From an uncultured Pelagibacteraceae bacterium (GTDB lineage: Bacteria; Pseudomonadota; Alphaproteobacteria; Pelagibacterales; Pelagibacteraceae), in the NCBI GenBank assembly GCA_902551455.1, contig CACDDC010000002.1, positions 21,844-85,843 on the forward strand: 64,000 nt of DNA, read 5' to 3'. Below the pieces are notes generated by a model. That model saw only the letters and a program-made list of their open reading frames with translations, had not been told where the DNA came from and made no database searches. Position numbers and translations under genes: made by a program. Positions 10,701 through 19,035 of the stretch are shown in pieces. The stretch's first letter is position 1; each line of letters begins with the position of its first letter.

Positions 10701-10877
10701 GATTGGAGCAGATGCAGATTTATAATCTACTTGTATTTGAACTACAGGTGGCTGTAATCCTGTTGGTAACTCTCTTACTGGTAGTTTCCAAAATACAAAT
10801 ATTCCAAATACTATAAGTATAAGAGACATTACCCAAGAGACTACCGGTCTTCTGATGCTTACTTCAGTTATATACAT
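7755..10877 (-). CDS. RND-family efflux pump inner-membrane transporter
   Basis: A 1040-residue AcrB/HAE1-type RND transporter with the standard two-halves layout: one membrane helix, a large periplasmic domain, a helix bundle, then the repeat. The proton-relay aspartates lie in GIITDDSVIMTDAIYRR and the relay lysine in GISTKNSILIVDYANQL. It starts MYITEVSIRRPVVSWVMS, typical of the family. The upstream adaptor gene ends one base before it. Substrate cannot be told. No TolC-type outer-membrane gene is adjacent. Confidence 0.92.
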   Translation of the reverse strand: MYITEVSIRRPVVSWVMSLILIVFGIFVFWKLPVRELPTGLQPPVVQIQVDYKSASAPIIDQEVTQVIEDVIGGAEGIKNIDSVSENGRSTINIIFDTDIDLDDAANDIRERVARVVDNLPSESDPPQILKQAAGFTTTMWLALSSATWTDLELGDYAERYLVDSFSSVKNVGRILVGGLRELSVRVWIDPIKLAANNLTIQEVENAIRSENISLPAGTLEANNIDLTLNLDKSYDSIKKLKELPVKKEKNNIVKLSDIAIVEFGPVSEKTLFKAQRKDELNLKTVGIGIYARSGASTVELSKEIKKKITKVKKTLPEGLNLEIAFNRATYIGAAIEEVYKTLVIAFVLVVIIIYLFLGNLKAVIVPAVALPVSLIASFLGLYLFGLSINIFVLLSFILAIGIITDDSVIMTDAIYRRVENGETPLVAAYKGSKQITFAIIATTLILVAVFLPLIFIEGISGTLFRETAIALTFSIVVSSFVALTLSPMLGSKFLKRRTSKNIVISKFEKFFNTFSKFYRETLEFWIYKKKTISVFIIFIIAASILLFNFSKKELLPIEDRGAYLIIGFTDEGSSFEYTQKRAQEVEGRLIPLLQAEDSPYNRFIMRVPGFGRASNSFNSFIIIALLDHWKNRKQDSQTIMRQAIGKIVTVPQAVAFPISPQSIRVSNYNKPIQMVILGSTYQELQSAQSQVIRSLRKNPNLSRIESDYSLDKPEVKLIINNNKAKDLGISTQTIGQTLETLYGGKRVTTFNRLGKEYPIILQQYLSDRRNKEGLAKIFVRSENNKKLISVANLVDFKEEGSAKVLSRYNRQRAVTISANINENYTLSEAIKYLEKVMSEVAPENQITWKGKSEELKETSNELFIIFALALLTAYLVMAATFNSFVHPFIIVLTVPLAVFGGLVFILFLNSSINIFSQIALVILIGISTKNSILIVDYANQLRLKSKNIESSVKEACELRFRPIIMTSLSTMIAMMPLIIGNIGPGAGEGSRLAVGSTIFGGMIISTFFTLYVTPTMYLALAKNTKRIDAVDIELKKELH

Positions 10878-11747
10878 TTAATTTGTAATTGGTTTAATTT
10901 TTCCTCTTGGCCTTACTTTTTTTAACCCCTCAGCTACTATTACATCTTTTTCATTTAAACCTGACAATACTTCTACTAATCCTTCATCTCTAATTCCAAT
11001 TTTTATTTCTTTTTTGTTTGCTATGTTATCTTTAGATATTTTATAAACATAAGCTTTATTTCCCTCCAATATCAAGCTGGTGTCGGGCACACTTAAAGAA
11101 TTTCTTAAATTAAAATTTACTGTTACTTCTAATAGAGAGCCTGGTATTAATTCAAAATTTTCATTACTAATTTTAATTCTTGTTAATAGGCTTCTAGTCT
11201 CAGCATTAATTCTACTTGAAACACCATCAACTTCTCCATTATAAATTTTATTTTTATAACCTGAGAATTTAACTTCAACAGGCAAACCTTTTTTCATTAC
11301 TGAAGCAAATACTTCTGGAATCTTTAAATCAGCATAAATTAATGAAATATCATCCAATGTTATAATTACTGAATTATCTGAACCCAAAACATCTTCTGTT
11401 AGCCCTCTTACTCCTAATACTCCACTAAAAGGAGCAACTATGTTTTCGTCATTTAATTTAACAATTAAATCTCCTTTATTTACATATTTTTTTAGATCTA
11501 ATTCAGATGAGAGCTGATTCTTTTTTATTCTAAAAGTTTCTGTTTTTTTTGAAACTGCAGTTCCAAAACTTTCAATTTTTTCAGAAAATTGATTTTTTAT
11601 TACCTCGGTCACAATAATTCCTGGAGGAGGTCTCTTTCCAAATTTTTTTGCAAAATGATTACCAATCATTGTTCTACCAACAACAACTGATATAATTATA
11701 AAAAAGAAAATTATTATTATTGATGTAATTTTAGTAGATCTTTTCAT
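10878..11747 (-). CDS. Periplasmic adaptor (membrane fusion protein) of the RND pump
   Basis: A 289-residue HlyD/AcrA-type adaptor. It has an N-terminal membrane anchor (STKITSIIIIFFF), a short lipoyl/hairpin region (VAPFSGVLGVRGL), a beta-barrel and a C-terminal membrane-proximal domain. The start chosen is ATG at 11747 (MKRSTKITS); an ORF extension to 11774 would run into sseA. The coiled-coil hairpin seems short compared with AcrA. It abuts the pump gene and follows sseA by two bases, so msrA-sseA-adaptor-pump is probably one operon. Confidence 0.87.
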   Translation of the reverse strand: MKRSTKITSIIIIFFFIIISVVVGRTMIGNHFAKKFGKRPPPGIIVTEVIKNQFSEKIESFGTAVSKKTETFRIKKNQLSSELDLKKYVNKGDLIVKLNDENIVAPFSGVLGVRGLTEDVLGSDNSVIITLDDISLIYADLKIPEVFASVMKKGLPVEVKFSGYKNKIYNGEVDGVSSRINAETRSLLTRIKISNENFELIPGSLLEVTVNFNLRNSLSVPDTSLILEGNKAYVYKISKDNIANKKEIKIGIRDEGLVEVLSGLNEKDVIVAEGLKKVRPRGKIKPITN

Positions 11748-11749
11748 AA

Positions 11750-12565
11750 TTAAATTTTTCCGTATTCTGCCCAAGAACCGTCGTAAATAATAGGCATATA
11801 TTTATTATTTATTAGAGAATATGCAAGTGCTAAAACAGAAGCAGTTATACCAGAACCACAAGAAAAAATAACATTCGTTGTCATTTCTTCACCCAAGATA
11901 TCTTTAAATATATTAAATATTTCATCTTTTTTTTTAAATGAATTGTTTTCATTTATTAATTTTTTGTAAGGAAGACATAAAGATTTTGGAATTGAGCCAC
12001 TTCTAATCCCATCTCTTGGTTCTTTAATTTTTCCCTCAAATCTTTCTTTACTCCTTGCGTCTAAAACTCTAAATTTATTTTTAATAATATTTGCATCAAT
12101 TTTTTTTTTATCTTTTACTAAATCTTTGATTTCTGTCGCAAAGTATTTAGAAACTTCTATTTTAGTAGGTAAGTTTGTTAATTTTCGATTTTCAATTTTC
12201 CATTTTTTTAAACCACCATCTAATACATTTACTAGTTGAGGGTTATGACCAAAGTAAATAAAATTATACCATAATCTACACGAACTTATTACATCAGAGT
12301 TATCGTAAATTACAATTTTATCTTTATTTGAAATTCCCATTGAAGAAATAATTTTTTCCCATGTATCTTTTTTTACCAGCATATGAGGTAAATTTGTATT
12401 TTGATCAGAATTTTTATCTATATCAAAAAAAATTGCATTTTTAATATGTTCTTTAATATATTCTTTATAGCCATCTCTGTTTGTAATTGGCATGTGCCAA
12501 GAACTATCAAATATTTTTACTTTTGATATATTTTTTTCCAACCAATCTGTTGTTACAAGTGACAT
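11750..12565 (-). CDS. sseA: 3-mercaptopyruvate sulfurtransferase / thiosulfate sulfurtransferase
   Basis: A 271-residue tandem-rhodanese protein. The C-terminal domain has the catalytic cysteine in IFSCGSGITASVLALA; CGSG-type loops mark mercaptopyruvate sulfurtransferases rather than thiosulfate-specific rhodaneses. The N-terminal inactive domain shows FDSSWHMP and the C-terminal VLDARSKERFEGK...PRDGIRSGSIP. It transfers sulfur from mercaptopyruvate to thiols or cyanide. It lies one base from msrA upstream and two from the adaptor gene downstream, so the operon mixes sulfur/redox repair with efflux. Confidence 0.9.
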   Translation of the reverse strand: MSLVTTDWLEKNISKVKIFDSSWHMPITNRDGYKEYIKEHIKNAIFFDIDKNSDQNTNLPHMLVKKDTWEKIISSMGISNKDKIVIYDNSDVISSCRLWYNFIYFGHNPQLVNVLDGGLKKWKIENRKLTNLPTKIEVSKYFATEIKDLVKDKKKIDANIIKNKFRVLDARSKERFEGKIKEPRDGIRSGSIPKSLCLPYKKLINENNSFKKKDEIFNIFKDILGEEMTTNVIFSCGSGITASVLALAYSLINNKYMPIIYDGSWAEYGKI

Positions 12566-12566
12566 T

Positions 12567-13010
12567 TTATCTTTTTTCTAAATATTTTTGATGGTATTCT
12601 TCTGCTGTACAATAATTTTTAATATAAGATATTTTTGTTACCACTTTACCAAATAATTCTTTATTAATGCGTTCTCTAACTTTTTCTGCAATTGTTTTTT
12701 GATTTTTATTTAAATAAAAAATTTCACTTCTATATTGTGTACCAAAATCTGGACCTTGAGAATTTAATGTAGTTGGATCATGAATTTCAAAAAAATAATT
12801 TAATATACTCTCGTAAGATATTATTTTTGGATCAAAATCTAATTTTACAACCTCTGCATGGTTTGTTTTGCCACCACAAACCTCTTGATATGTTGTATTT
12901 TTATTAATTCCTCCACAGTATCCAACTTCAGTTTTTATCACACCCTCAAGTCTACTAAATTTAATTTCAGGTCCCCAAAAACATCCACATGCTAAAATTG
13001 CTATTTCCAT
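12567..13010 (-). CDS. msrA: Peptide methionine sulfoxide reductase A
   Basis: A 147-residue MsrA that reduces methionine-S-sulfoxide in proteins. The active-site motif is ACGCFWGPE, followed by GVIKTEVGYCGG, HAEVVKLDFDP, DPTTLNSQGPDFGTQYRSEI and a resolving cysteine in NYCTAEEYHQKY. ATG at 13010 places the motif close to the N terminus as usual; an upstream in-frame ATG at 13025 adds five residues. First gene of the minus-strand operon. The divergent exporter gene at 13045 leaves only about 35 bases for both promoters. Confidence 0.93.
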   Translation of the reverse strand: MEIAILACGCFWGPEIKFSRLEGVIKTEVGYCGGINKNTTYQEVCGGKTNHAEVVKLDFDPKIISYESILNYFFEIHDPTTLNSQGPDFGTQYRSEIFYLNKNQKTIAEKVRERINKELFGKVVTKISYIKNYCTAEEYHQKYLEKR

Positions 13011-13044
13011 TGATAAATATTCCAATTAATCTAAAGTTATTATT

Positions 13045-13926
13045 ATGCTTTCCAAAAATCAATTAGGCTTTTTGTACATGTTTATTTCTGTTTGTGCGTT
13101 TTCTCTAATGGATTTAATAGTTAAATGGTCAGAAAATTATCCTTTAGGTGAAGTATTATTTTTTAGGGGTTTTTTTGGAATAATCCCTCTTTTATTTTTG
13201 ATACCTCGTAACAGATTTAAGAATTTTTATTATACTAGAAGATTAGGATTACATTTTCTAAGATGTATTTCGGGATTAATTGCATTAATTTCTATATTTA
13301 TAGCCTTGAGAAGTCTTCCCTTGGCTACAGTAGTGAGCATTTCCTTTGCTGCACCAATATTTACAACAATATTATCAATAATTTTTTTAAGAGAAAAAGT
13401 TGGAAGGTATAGGTGGTTAGCCGTAATTGTCGGATTTGTTGGCATAATAATTATCACAGAGCCAGGATTAAGCTCACTTAATATCTATTATATTTATCCA
13501 ATTATATTTTGTTTGGGTTTATCTTATGTAGCTATAACAATAAGACAATTATCTAAAACAGAGCCTGTTTGGCTTATATCATTAAATTTTTCATTAGTAA
13601 TAACTTTGGCTGGCATAACTACAATTCCATTTGGATGGATTATTCCAAGCATTAAAGATTTATTTTTATTAACGTCTGTAGGAATTTTAGGAGGATTTGC
13701 AAACTTATGGCTAAGCCAATCTTATAGATTGTCCGAGGTATCATTAGTAACTCCTCTTAAATATTTAACATTAATTTTTGGTATAATTTTTGGTTACACT
13801 ATATGGGGTGAAATTCCGACATTGAAAACTATGTTAGGATCTACATTAGTAATTGTTTCATCAATTATTATTTTCAGAAGAGAAATTTTACTTAAAAAGC
13901 AACCGTCAATTACTAGACATGAGTAA
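13045..13926 (+). CDS. DMT-superfamily (EamA) transporter
   Basis: A 293-residue inner-membrane protein with ten predicted helices in two EamA repeats. FISVCAFSLMDLIVKWSENY and the GEVLFFRGFFG segment at the N terminus are typical, with FAAPIFTTILSIIFLREKVG and WGEIPTLKTMLGSTLVI near the ends of the two halves. Such proteins export or import small metabolites; the substrate cannot be read from sequence. It overlaps the DNA glycosylase gene by eight bases. Confidence 0.85.
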   Translation: MLSKNQLGFLYMFISVCAFSLMDLIVKWSENYPLGEVLFFRGFFGIIPLLFLIPRNRFKNFYYTRRLGLHFLRCISGLIALISIFIALRSLPLATVVSISFAAPIFTTILSIIFLREKVGRYRWLAVIVGFVGIIIITEPGLSSLNIYYIYPIIFCLGLSYVAITIRQLSKTEPVWLISLNFSLVITLAGITTIPFGWIIPSIKDLFLLTSVGILGGFANLWLSQSYRLSEVSLVTPLKYLTLIFGIIFGYTIWGEIPTLKTMLGSTLVIVSSIIIFRREILLKKQPSITRHE

Positions 13927-14545
13927 GCCGCCAAAGTACTGGAATAAAGCAAAAAAATTGCTTTCAAAAAAAGATAAAGTATTTAAACAAATAATAAAAA
14001 AACATAACAAAGGCTATTTAACAACTAGAAAAGACCCGTTCTTCTCACTTTGTAGGACAATTGTAGGGCAGCAAATATCAACTAAAGCAGCAGACTCAAT
14101 ATGGCTTAAATTTGAAAAAAAATGTAAAAAAAAAATTAAACCTAGAGTAGTTATAAATTTAGCATTTAGAGATTTAAAAAAAACAGGATTATCTCGTCAA
14201 AAAATATCTTATATAAAAAATATTGCAAAAAGTTTTAATAGCAATTCTTTTAACGTATCAAAATTAAAAAATATGGATGATGAAACTGCAATAAATTATA
14301 TTACCCAAATCAAAGGTCTAGGTATTTGGAGTGCAGAAATGTTTTTAATGTTCAATCTAAATAAACCTGATATTTTTCCTATAAAAGATATTGGTCTTCT
14401 TAGAGCTATTTCAAAAAATTATAAAATTTCTTACCCTCCAAGTGAAAAGTTTTTAAATAAGCTTTCCAATCTACATTCAGGTTTTAGAACTGTTTTTACG
14501 TGGTACATGTGGAGAAGTATCGATCCTGTAGATGTTGAATATTAA
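13919..14545 (+). CDS. DNA-3-methyladenine glycosylase II (AlkA-like)
   Basis: A 208-residue HhH-GPD base-excision glycosylase. The N-terminal half has DPFFSLCRTIVGQQISTKAA, and the helix-hairpin-helix is ITQIKGLGIWSAEMFLM followed by the catalytic aspartate in PDIFPIKDIGL. This pattern, without a C-terminal Fe-S cluster, fits AlkA-type enzymes that remove alkylated purines. ATG at 13919 is chosen because the upstream in-frame extension is the EamA gene read in another frame. It overlaps the exporter by eight bases. Confidence 0.88.
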   Translation: MSKPPKYWNKAKKLLSKKDKVFKQIIKKHNKGYLTTRKDPFFSLCRTIVGQQISTKAADSIWLKFEKKCKKKIKPRVVINLAFRDLKKTGLSRQKISYIKNIAKSFNSNSFNVSKLKNMDDETAINYITQIKGLGIWSAEMFLMFNLNKPDIFPIKDIGLLRAISKNYKISYPPSEKFLNKLSNLHSGFRTVFTWYMWRSIDPVDVEY

Positions 14546-14615
14546 ACTCCTTCAACAATTTGACAATGTCTATTAAATTTTCCTTTGACTAGTGTTTTGC
14601 AGATTAATACTAATT

Positions 14616-15506
14616 TTATTCTAACCATTGTTTATATTTATTTATATTTTCACTTATATTGTAAGGCAACTCTTCAAAACTTAAAATATCTAATTTAACT
14701 CCCTCGGAAAACTTATTTTTTCTTTTATCGATAGTTAGATTATAGACACTTTCTCTATTTTGAATTCGTTTTTCAATATTTTGAACTCCTATAGGATTTA
14801 AGTCATACTCATGATGATGAGTGTATGACCTTAGTTTTTCGTCAATAAGTTCAGGAGTATTCAAATAGGAAAAATGCCAACCTCCATCATCAACAAAATA
14901 AATATTATTATACTTTGTTTTTGATAAGAAATTATCAATTCTCCAGAAGCTATAAGATTTCGGCTTTATATCCCTTAACCATTGAGGTGATATTAAATTT
15001 TTTTTCCTGCATGCTCTGGAGCCATACCAAGTATAATTTCTTTGGTAGAGATTAAATTTGTAGTAGCACATTTTTTGTTTAAAAAAGATTAATTTTTCAG
15101 ATAAATTTTTAATATTTAATTTATCTAATTTAGGTATTTCATCGATATCAGAAATTATTATAATATCATCGGGATTAGCTTTATTTATTCCATTTAAAAT
15201 ATAATTTCTTTGATAGTGATCTCTTCTGTAACCATTTAAAACATATTTTTTACTTTTTTCGAAATCTGTATCATTATCTTTTATCTCCTCAATTTCTTTT
15301 GATTGAGAGTCTAAAATTAAATAATTAATTTTTTTAGAGAATTTAGAAAAATTTTTTATATTAAAATTTAATTTTTTTCTTTGTCCTCTATGATTGAAGG
15401 TGCTCTCGACTATAACAAAGTTATCTACAAATTTTTCTAGATAATTTAATCTTGCATCAAGAACAGTATCTTCGTTATGATACATGAAGCAGTCAAAGAT
15501 TTTCAT
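14616..15506 (-). CDS. Glycosyltransferase family 17 protein
   Basis: A 296-residue protein with GT17 motifs: KIFDCFMYHNEDTVLDARLN, VESTFNHRGQRKKLNF, the likely metal-binding DDIIIISDIDEIPK and a C-terminal DDGGWHFSYL. GT17 contains beta-1,4-N-acetylglucosaminyltransferases; bacterial members usually decorate surface polysaccharide. It is divergent from the sugar-biosynthesis fusion gene at 15572 with a 65-base gap, consistent with a shared glycan role. Acceptor and donor are unknown. Confidence 0.8.
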   Translation of the reverse strand: MKIFDCFMYHNEDTVLDARLNYLEKFVDNFVIVESTFNHRGQRKKLNFNIKNFSKFSKKINYLILDSQSKEIEEIKDNDTDFEKSKKYVLNGYRRDHYQRNYILNGINKANPDDIIIISDIDEIPKLDKLNIKNLSEKLIFFKQKMCYYKFNLYQRNYTWYGSRACRKKNLISPQWLRDIKPKSYSFWRIDNFLSKTKYNNIYFVDDGGWHFSYLNTPELIDEKLRSYTHHHEYDLNPIGVQNIEKRIQNRESVYNLTIDKRKNKFSEGVKLDILSFEELPYNISENINKYKQWLE

Positions 15507-15571
15507 TATTAATGTAAATAATGATAATTATATTAGATGTAAAGTTATAAATAATTTGCTAAAAAATCCCT

Positions 15572-18124
15572 GTGGAAAAGAAAATAGTAATAACAGGCGC
15601 CCTTGGTTATTTGGGAACAGAGCTATGCAGGATCTATTCAGGCGAAAGTTGGAAAAATAAAATTATTGCAACAGACAGTAGATTTGTATCAGAAAGAGTT
15701 AGTCAACTTGCTGATTGGAATATTCAATTTTTTCAAGGTCATATTTTAGATTTAGAATTTTTAAATAAACATTTAAAAGATGCAGATGTAGTACACCACC
15801 TAGCAGGAGTAACAAACGTTGCATATGTTAAAAATGAATCAAATAAGCTGCTAGATGAAAAAATTAAGAGTTATGCAATAGATGGAACCAATAATATTTT
15901 AAAAGTCATACCGAAAAAATGTAAAATTATTTTTCCATCAACACATGTAATTTTTGAAGGATTAGAAAATACAAAAAAAGATATAAATGAAAAAGAAACT
16001 CCAAAACCTGTTTTAATGTACTCATCTAGCAAGGTTCAAAATGAAATTGATATACATAATTCAGGAAACAATTATACGATTTTAAGATTAGGATCTGTAT
16101 ATGGATATTCTTTAGATACAATGAGAATAAATATAATGCCAAATCTTTTTTCTAAAATTGCTTCTCAAAATGGAACAATAAAATTATTTGCAGGAGGAAA
16201 GCAAATTAAAAGTTTAGTTTCATTAATTGATGTTGTTAGATGTATGAAGTTTGTTGAAGAAAATAATAAAATAAAAAAAGAAATTTTTCATTTAACAAAT
16301 GAAAATACTACAGTAAGAAAAGTAGCAGAAATTTGCAAAAAATATAATCCAAAAGTTAAATTACAAGATACAAATGATCAAATCCCAAATTTTGGTTATA
16401 CTTTATCTAACAAAAAACTTTTAAAAACTGGTTTTAAATTTTTGTATAATTTAGAAGAGTCAATTAAAGAAATGATTAGACAGTGGTCTTATTCAAAAAA
16501 TAAACATAAATTAGAACAAGTTTTTGCTGGGAAAAATGAATTCATAGATGAAAGGGGTAAAATAAGCAATTATGAACTACCTGAACCAATAAATTTAATT
16601 GGTTACATTGAATCTAAAAAGGGAACTATAAGAGCTAATCATTATCATCCAATACAGGAACAAAAATGTATTTTGATTAAAGGACAATTTATAAGTATTT
16701 ATAAGGATTTATTAAATAACAAAACTCATAAAATAACTCACGTTGTCAATGAAGGAGATCTCATTGTAACAAAACCAAACGTTGCACATGCAATGGTTTT
16801 TTCAAAAGACTCAATTTTTTTAAATTTAGTTAGAGGCGAAAGAGAGCACAAAAATTATGGAGTTACCCATACTATTAAATATGATTTTGTAAACAAAGAA
16901 GAAAAAAATTTATTATTAAATTGTTATAAGTTCGATTGTAGATCTTGTGGCAATACTAATTTAAAAAGATTTATTTCATTAGGCTATCAACCACTTGCAA
17001 ACAACTTATTAAATAAAAAGAAGGATGAGTATGAATTATATCCACTAGAAGTAAATTATTGTAATAAATGTCATAACTGCCAACTATCTGTATCAGTAGA
17101 TCCAAAAAAAATGTTTGCAAATTATTTATATACCTCTTCAACTTCAAAAACATTTAGAGACCATTTTATGAATGCTGCAAAAAAATATATGAAAGAGTTA
17201 AAATTAATACCAAAAAAATCATATATCATCGACATTGGAAGTAATGATGGTGTTGCATTAAAACCTTTTAAAGACTTAAAATTTAAAAAAATATTAGGTA
17301 TTGAACCTGCTAAAAACTTAGCAAAAATAGCTAATAAAAATAAAATTGAAACATTTAATGGTTTTTTAACAAAAAATAATCTTCGAAAAATCAAAAAAAA
17401 TGCTGATTTAATACTAGCGTCAAATGTTTTTGCACATTCAGATAATTTAAAAGACATGGCAGAATGTATGATAAGTCTTCTCAGCGAAAAAGGGACTATA
17501 GTAATCGAAGTTCAATATTTGCTGGATACTTTAAAAGATTTAACTTTTGATAATATTTATCATGAGCATTATAATTATTGGTCTTTAACATCTTTAATTA
17601 ATTTTTTTAAAAATTTAAAAGTTGTAATTTATAAAGCAGAAAGAATCCAAACACATGGTGGTTCAATAAGAATTTATATTAAAAAATATAATAGAAAAAT
17701 TAATATTGAAAAAAGTGTGAGGAAAATAATTCAGGATGAGGAAAGATATGGAATAAAAAATTATAAAACTTATGAAAATTTTGGAAAAAAAGTTCACAAG
17801 TTAAGAGAAAATGTGATTAAAAATATAAATTTACTTAAGAAAAAGGAAAAAACAATTATTGGTTATGGGGCACCTGCCAAAGCAACAACGGCTCTTAATT
17901 TTTTTGGTATTTCTAATGAAATTGATTACATAGTTGAAGATAATAAATTAAAACACAATAAAATTATACCTGGTGTAAATATACCAATATATTCTAAATC
18001 ACAAATAAAAGAAAAAAATCCCGCATTACTTGTTTTAGCTTGGAATTTTTATAATGAGATTAAATTTAATAATAAAAATATTTCTAATAAATTTATAAAT
18101 ATTAAAGAATTAGAAAAGAATTAA
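15572..18124 (+). CDS. Trifunctional fusion: NDP-sugar epimerase, WxcM-like cupin and sugar C-methyltransferase
   Basis: An 850-residue protein from GTG 15572. Residues about 1-310 are an extended-SDR NDP-sugar epimerase/dehydratase (VITGALGYLGTEL, then YSSSKVQNE). Residues about 330-440 are a cupin like dTDP-sugar isomerases (ANHYHPIQEQKCILIKG, GDLIVTKPNVAHAMVF). From 455 a zinc-binding segment (CRSCGN, CNKCHNC) leads into a SAM methyltransferase (IIDIGSNDGVALKPF near 554) and the C-methyltransferase tail (THGGSIRIYI, GYGAPAKATTALNF). The last part matches TylC3/KijD1-type sugar C-methyltransferases. It probably builds a branched deoxysugar. These steps are usually separate proteins. The reading frame is continuous. 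Confidence 0.85.
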   Translation: MEKKIVITGALGYLGTELCRIYSGESWKNKIIATDSRFVSERVSQLADWNIQFFQGHILDLEFLNKHLKDADVVHHLAGVTNVAYVKNESNKLLDEKIKSYAIDGTNNILKVIPKKCKIIFPSTHVIFEGLENTKKDINEKETPKPVLMYSSSKVQNEIDIHNSGNNYTILRLGSVYGYSLDTMRINIMPNLFSKIASQNGTIKLFAGGKQIKSLVSLIDVVRCMKFVEENNKIKKEIFHLTNENTTVRKVAEICKKYNPKVKLQDTNDQIPNFGYTLSNKKLLKTGFKFLYNLEESIKEMIRQWSYSKNKHKLEQVFAGKNEFIDERGKISNYELPEPINLIGYIESKKGTIRANHYHPIQEQKCILIKGQFISIYKDLLNNKTHKITHVVNEGDLIVTKPNVAHAMVFSKDSIFLNLVRGEREHKNYGVTHTIKYDFVNKEEKNLLLNCYKFDCRSCGNTNLKRFISLGYQPLANNLLNKKKDEYELYPLEVNYCNKCHNCQLSVSVDPKKMFANYLYTSSTSKTFRDHFMNAAKKYMKELKLIPKKSYIIDIGSNDGVALKPFKDLKFKKILGIEPAKNLAKIANKNKIETFNGFLTKNNLRKIKKNADLILASNVFAHSDNLKDMAECMISLLSEKGTIVIEVQYLLDTLKDLTFDNIYHEHYNYWSLTSLINFFKNLKVVIYKAERIQTHGGSIRIYIKKYNRKINIEKSVRKIIQDEERYGIKNYKTYENFGKKVHKLRENVIKNINLLKKKEKTIIGYGAPAKATTALNFFGISNEIDYIVEDNKLKHNKIIPGVNIPIYSKSQIKEKNPALLVLAWNFYNEIKFNNKNISNKFINIKELEKN

Positions 18125-18627
18125 TATTTTATTATATTATTTAATCTTATAGTAGCAATTTTCTTTACCTGATCTTTTGCTTCTTGAAATTCTTTATCAA
18201 TCGAATTGTTTATTCTCTTTCTAAATATCTCAAGAATCTCTATTCTATTTTTGCCACTCACAGCTATTATAAATGGGAAATTAAATTTTTTTTTATATTC
18301 AGTATTTAGTTTCTTAAATTCTTGAAATTCTTCTCTTGTACAATTATTTAAATTTGCACCTGATTGTTCACTCTTAGAATGTTCAGTTAATTTTTCCTCA
18401 ACAGCTAAGTCAGGGTGAGCATTTAATATTTTTAAAATATTATTTTTCTCACAGTTTTCGTACTCTTTAATTATTTGAGCATGTAAATCATTAAAACTTT
18501 TAAAAGGTTTTAAATCAAACACATTTTCTGCGATCCATTCTGTTTTTTCAAAAATGTTGCCAAAAATTGTCAGAAAATCAGATTTATTTAGTTGATTAAT
18601 TTTATTGATAGAGTTTATTTTATCCAT
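18121..18627 (-). CDS. uraD: 2-oxo-4-hydroxy-4-carboxy-5-ureidoimidazoline (OHCU) decarboxylase
   Basis: A 168-residue OHCU decarboxylase, the last step from urate to S-allantoin. Diagnostic motifs are LNAHPDLA and SKSEQSGANLNNCT, and the C-terminal FPFIIAVSGKNRIEILEIF. It is divergent from uraH, which catalyses the preceding step, across a 57-base gap holding a perfect 9-bp inverted repeat. It overlaps the convergent fusion gene by four bases. Confidence 0.92.
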   Translation of the reverse strand: MDKINSINKINQLNKSDFLTIFGNIFEKTEWIAENVFDLKPFKSFNDLHAQIIKEYENCEKNNILKILNAHPDLAVEEKLTEHSKSEQSGANLNNCTREEFQEFKKLNTEYKKKFNFPFIIAVSGKNRIEILEIFRKRINNSIDKEFQEAKDQVKKIATIRLNNIIKY

Positions 18628-18649
18628 ATTTATTTAGTTTTATATATAA

Positions 18650-18670
18650 ATTATACAATTTTTGTATAAT
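18650..18670. promoter_or_regulatory. Palindromic operator with overlapping divergent -10 elements, uraD/uraH
   Basis: ATTATACAA at 18650-18658 and TTGTATAAT at 18662-18670 form a perfect 9-bp inverted repeat with a 3-base centre. Each arm contains a TATAAT -10 hexamer, one facing each divergent gene. The uraH ATG lies 14 bases after the plus-strand TATAAT, so its leader would be about 8 bases. The geometry suits a dimeric repressor that silences both directions. The cognate regulator is not evident in the window. Confidence 0.6.
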
Positions 18671-18684
18671 ATAACACCACTACT

Positions 18685-19035
18685 ATGACGAAGTTAACTA
18701 CTCATGTTTTAGATATTTATTCTGGCAAACCTGGCCAAGGTATAAAGGTTGACTTATTTTACATTGGTACTTATGAAAAAAAAAAATTAAACACTGTAGT
18801 ATTAAATAATGATGGTAGGGCAGACAAACCTTTAGCCGAAGGTAAAAACTTTTTGGAAGGAAAATATGAGCTTGTGTTTTATGTAGGTGACTATTTTAAA
18901 AAAATAACTGATACCAAAAATATTCCTTTTTTAGATGATGTTGTTATAAGATTTGGAATTTCTAATTCTAAAGAGAATTATCATGTGCCATTACTTGTCT
19001 CACCTTGGAGCTATTCAACTTATAGGGGAAGTTAA
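18685..19035 (+). CDS. uraH: 5-hydroxyisourate hydrolase (transthyretin-like)
   Basis: A 116-residue HIU hydrolase converting 5-hydroxyisourate to OHCU. The N-terminal motif is LTTHVLDIYSGKPGQGIKV and the C terminus YHVPLLVSPWSYSTYRGS, both hallmarks of the family. It leads a tightly packed plus-strand operon through the phosphoribosyltransferase at 24682. Its stop overlaps the xdhA ATG by one base. Confidence 0.95.
   Translation: MTKLTTHVLDIYSGKPGQGIKVDLFYIGTYEKKKLNTVVLNNDGRADKPLAEGKNFLEGKYELVFYVGDYFKKITDTKNIPFLDDVVIRFGISNSKENYHVPLLVSPWSYSTYRGS

Noticed and set aside
14546-14615. Terminator between the glycosylase and GT17 genes
   Set aside because: I found no convincing stem with a T run in this 70-base convergent gap.
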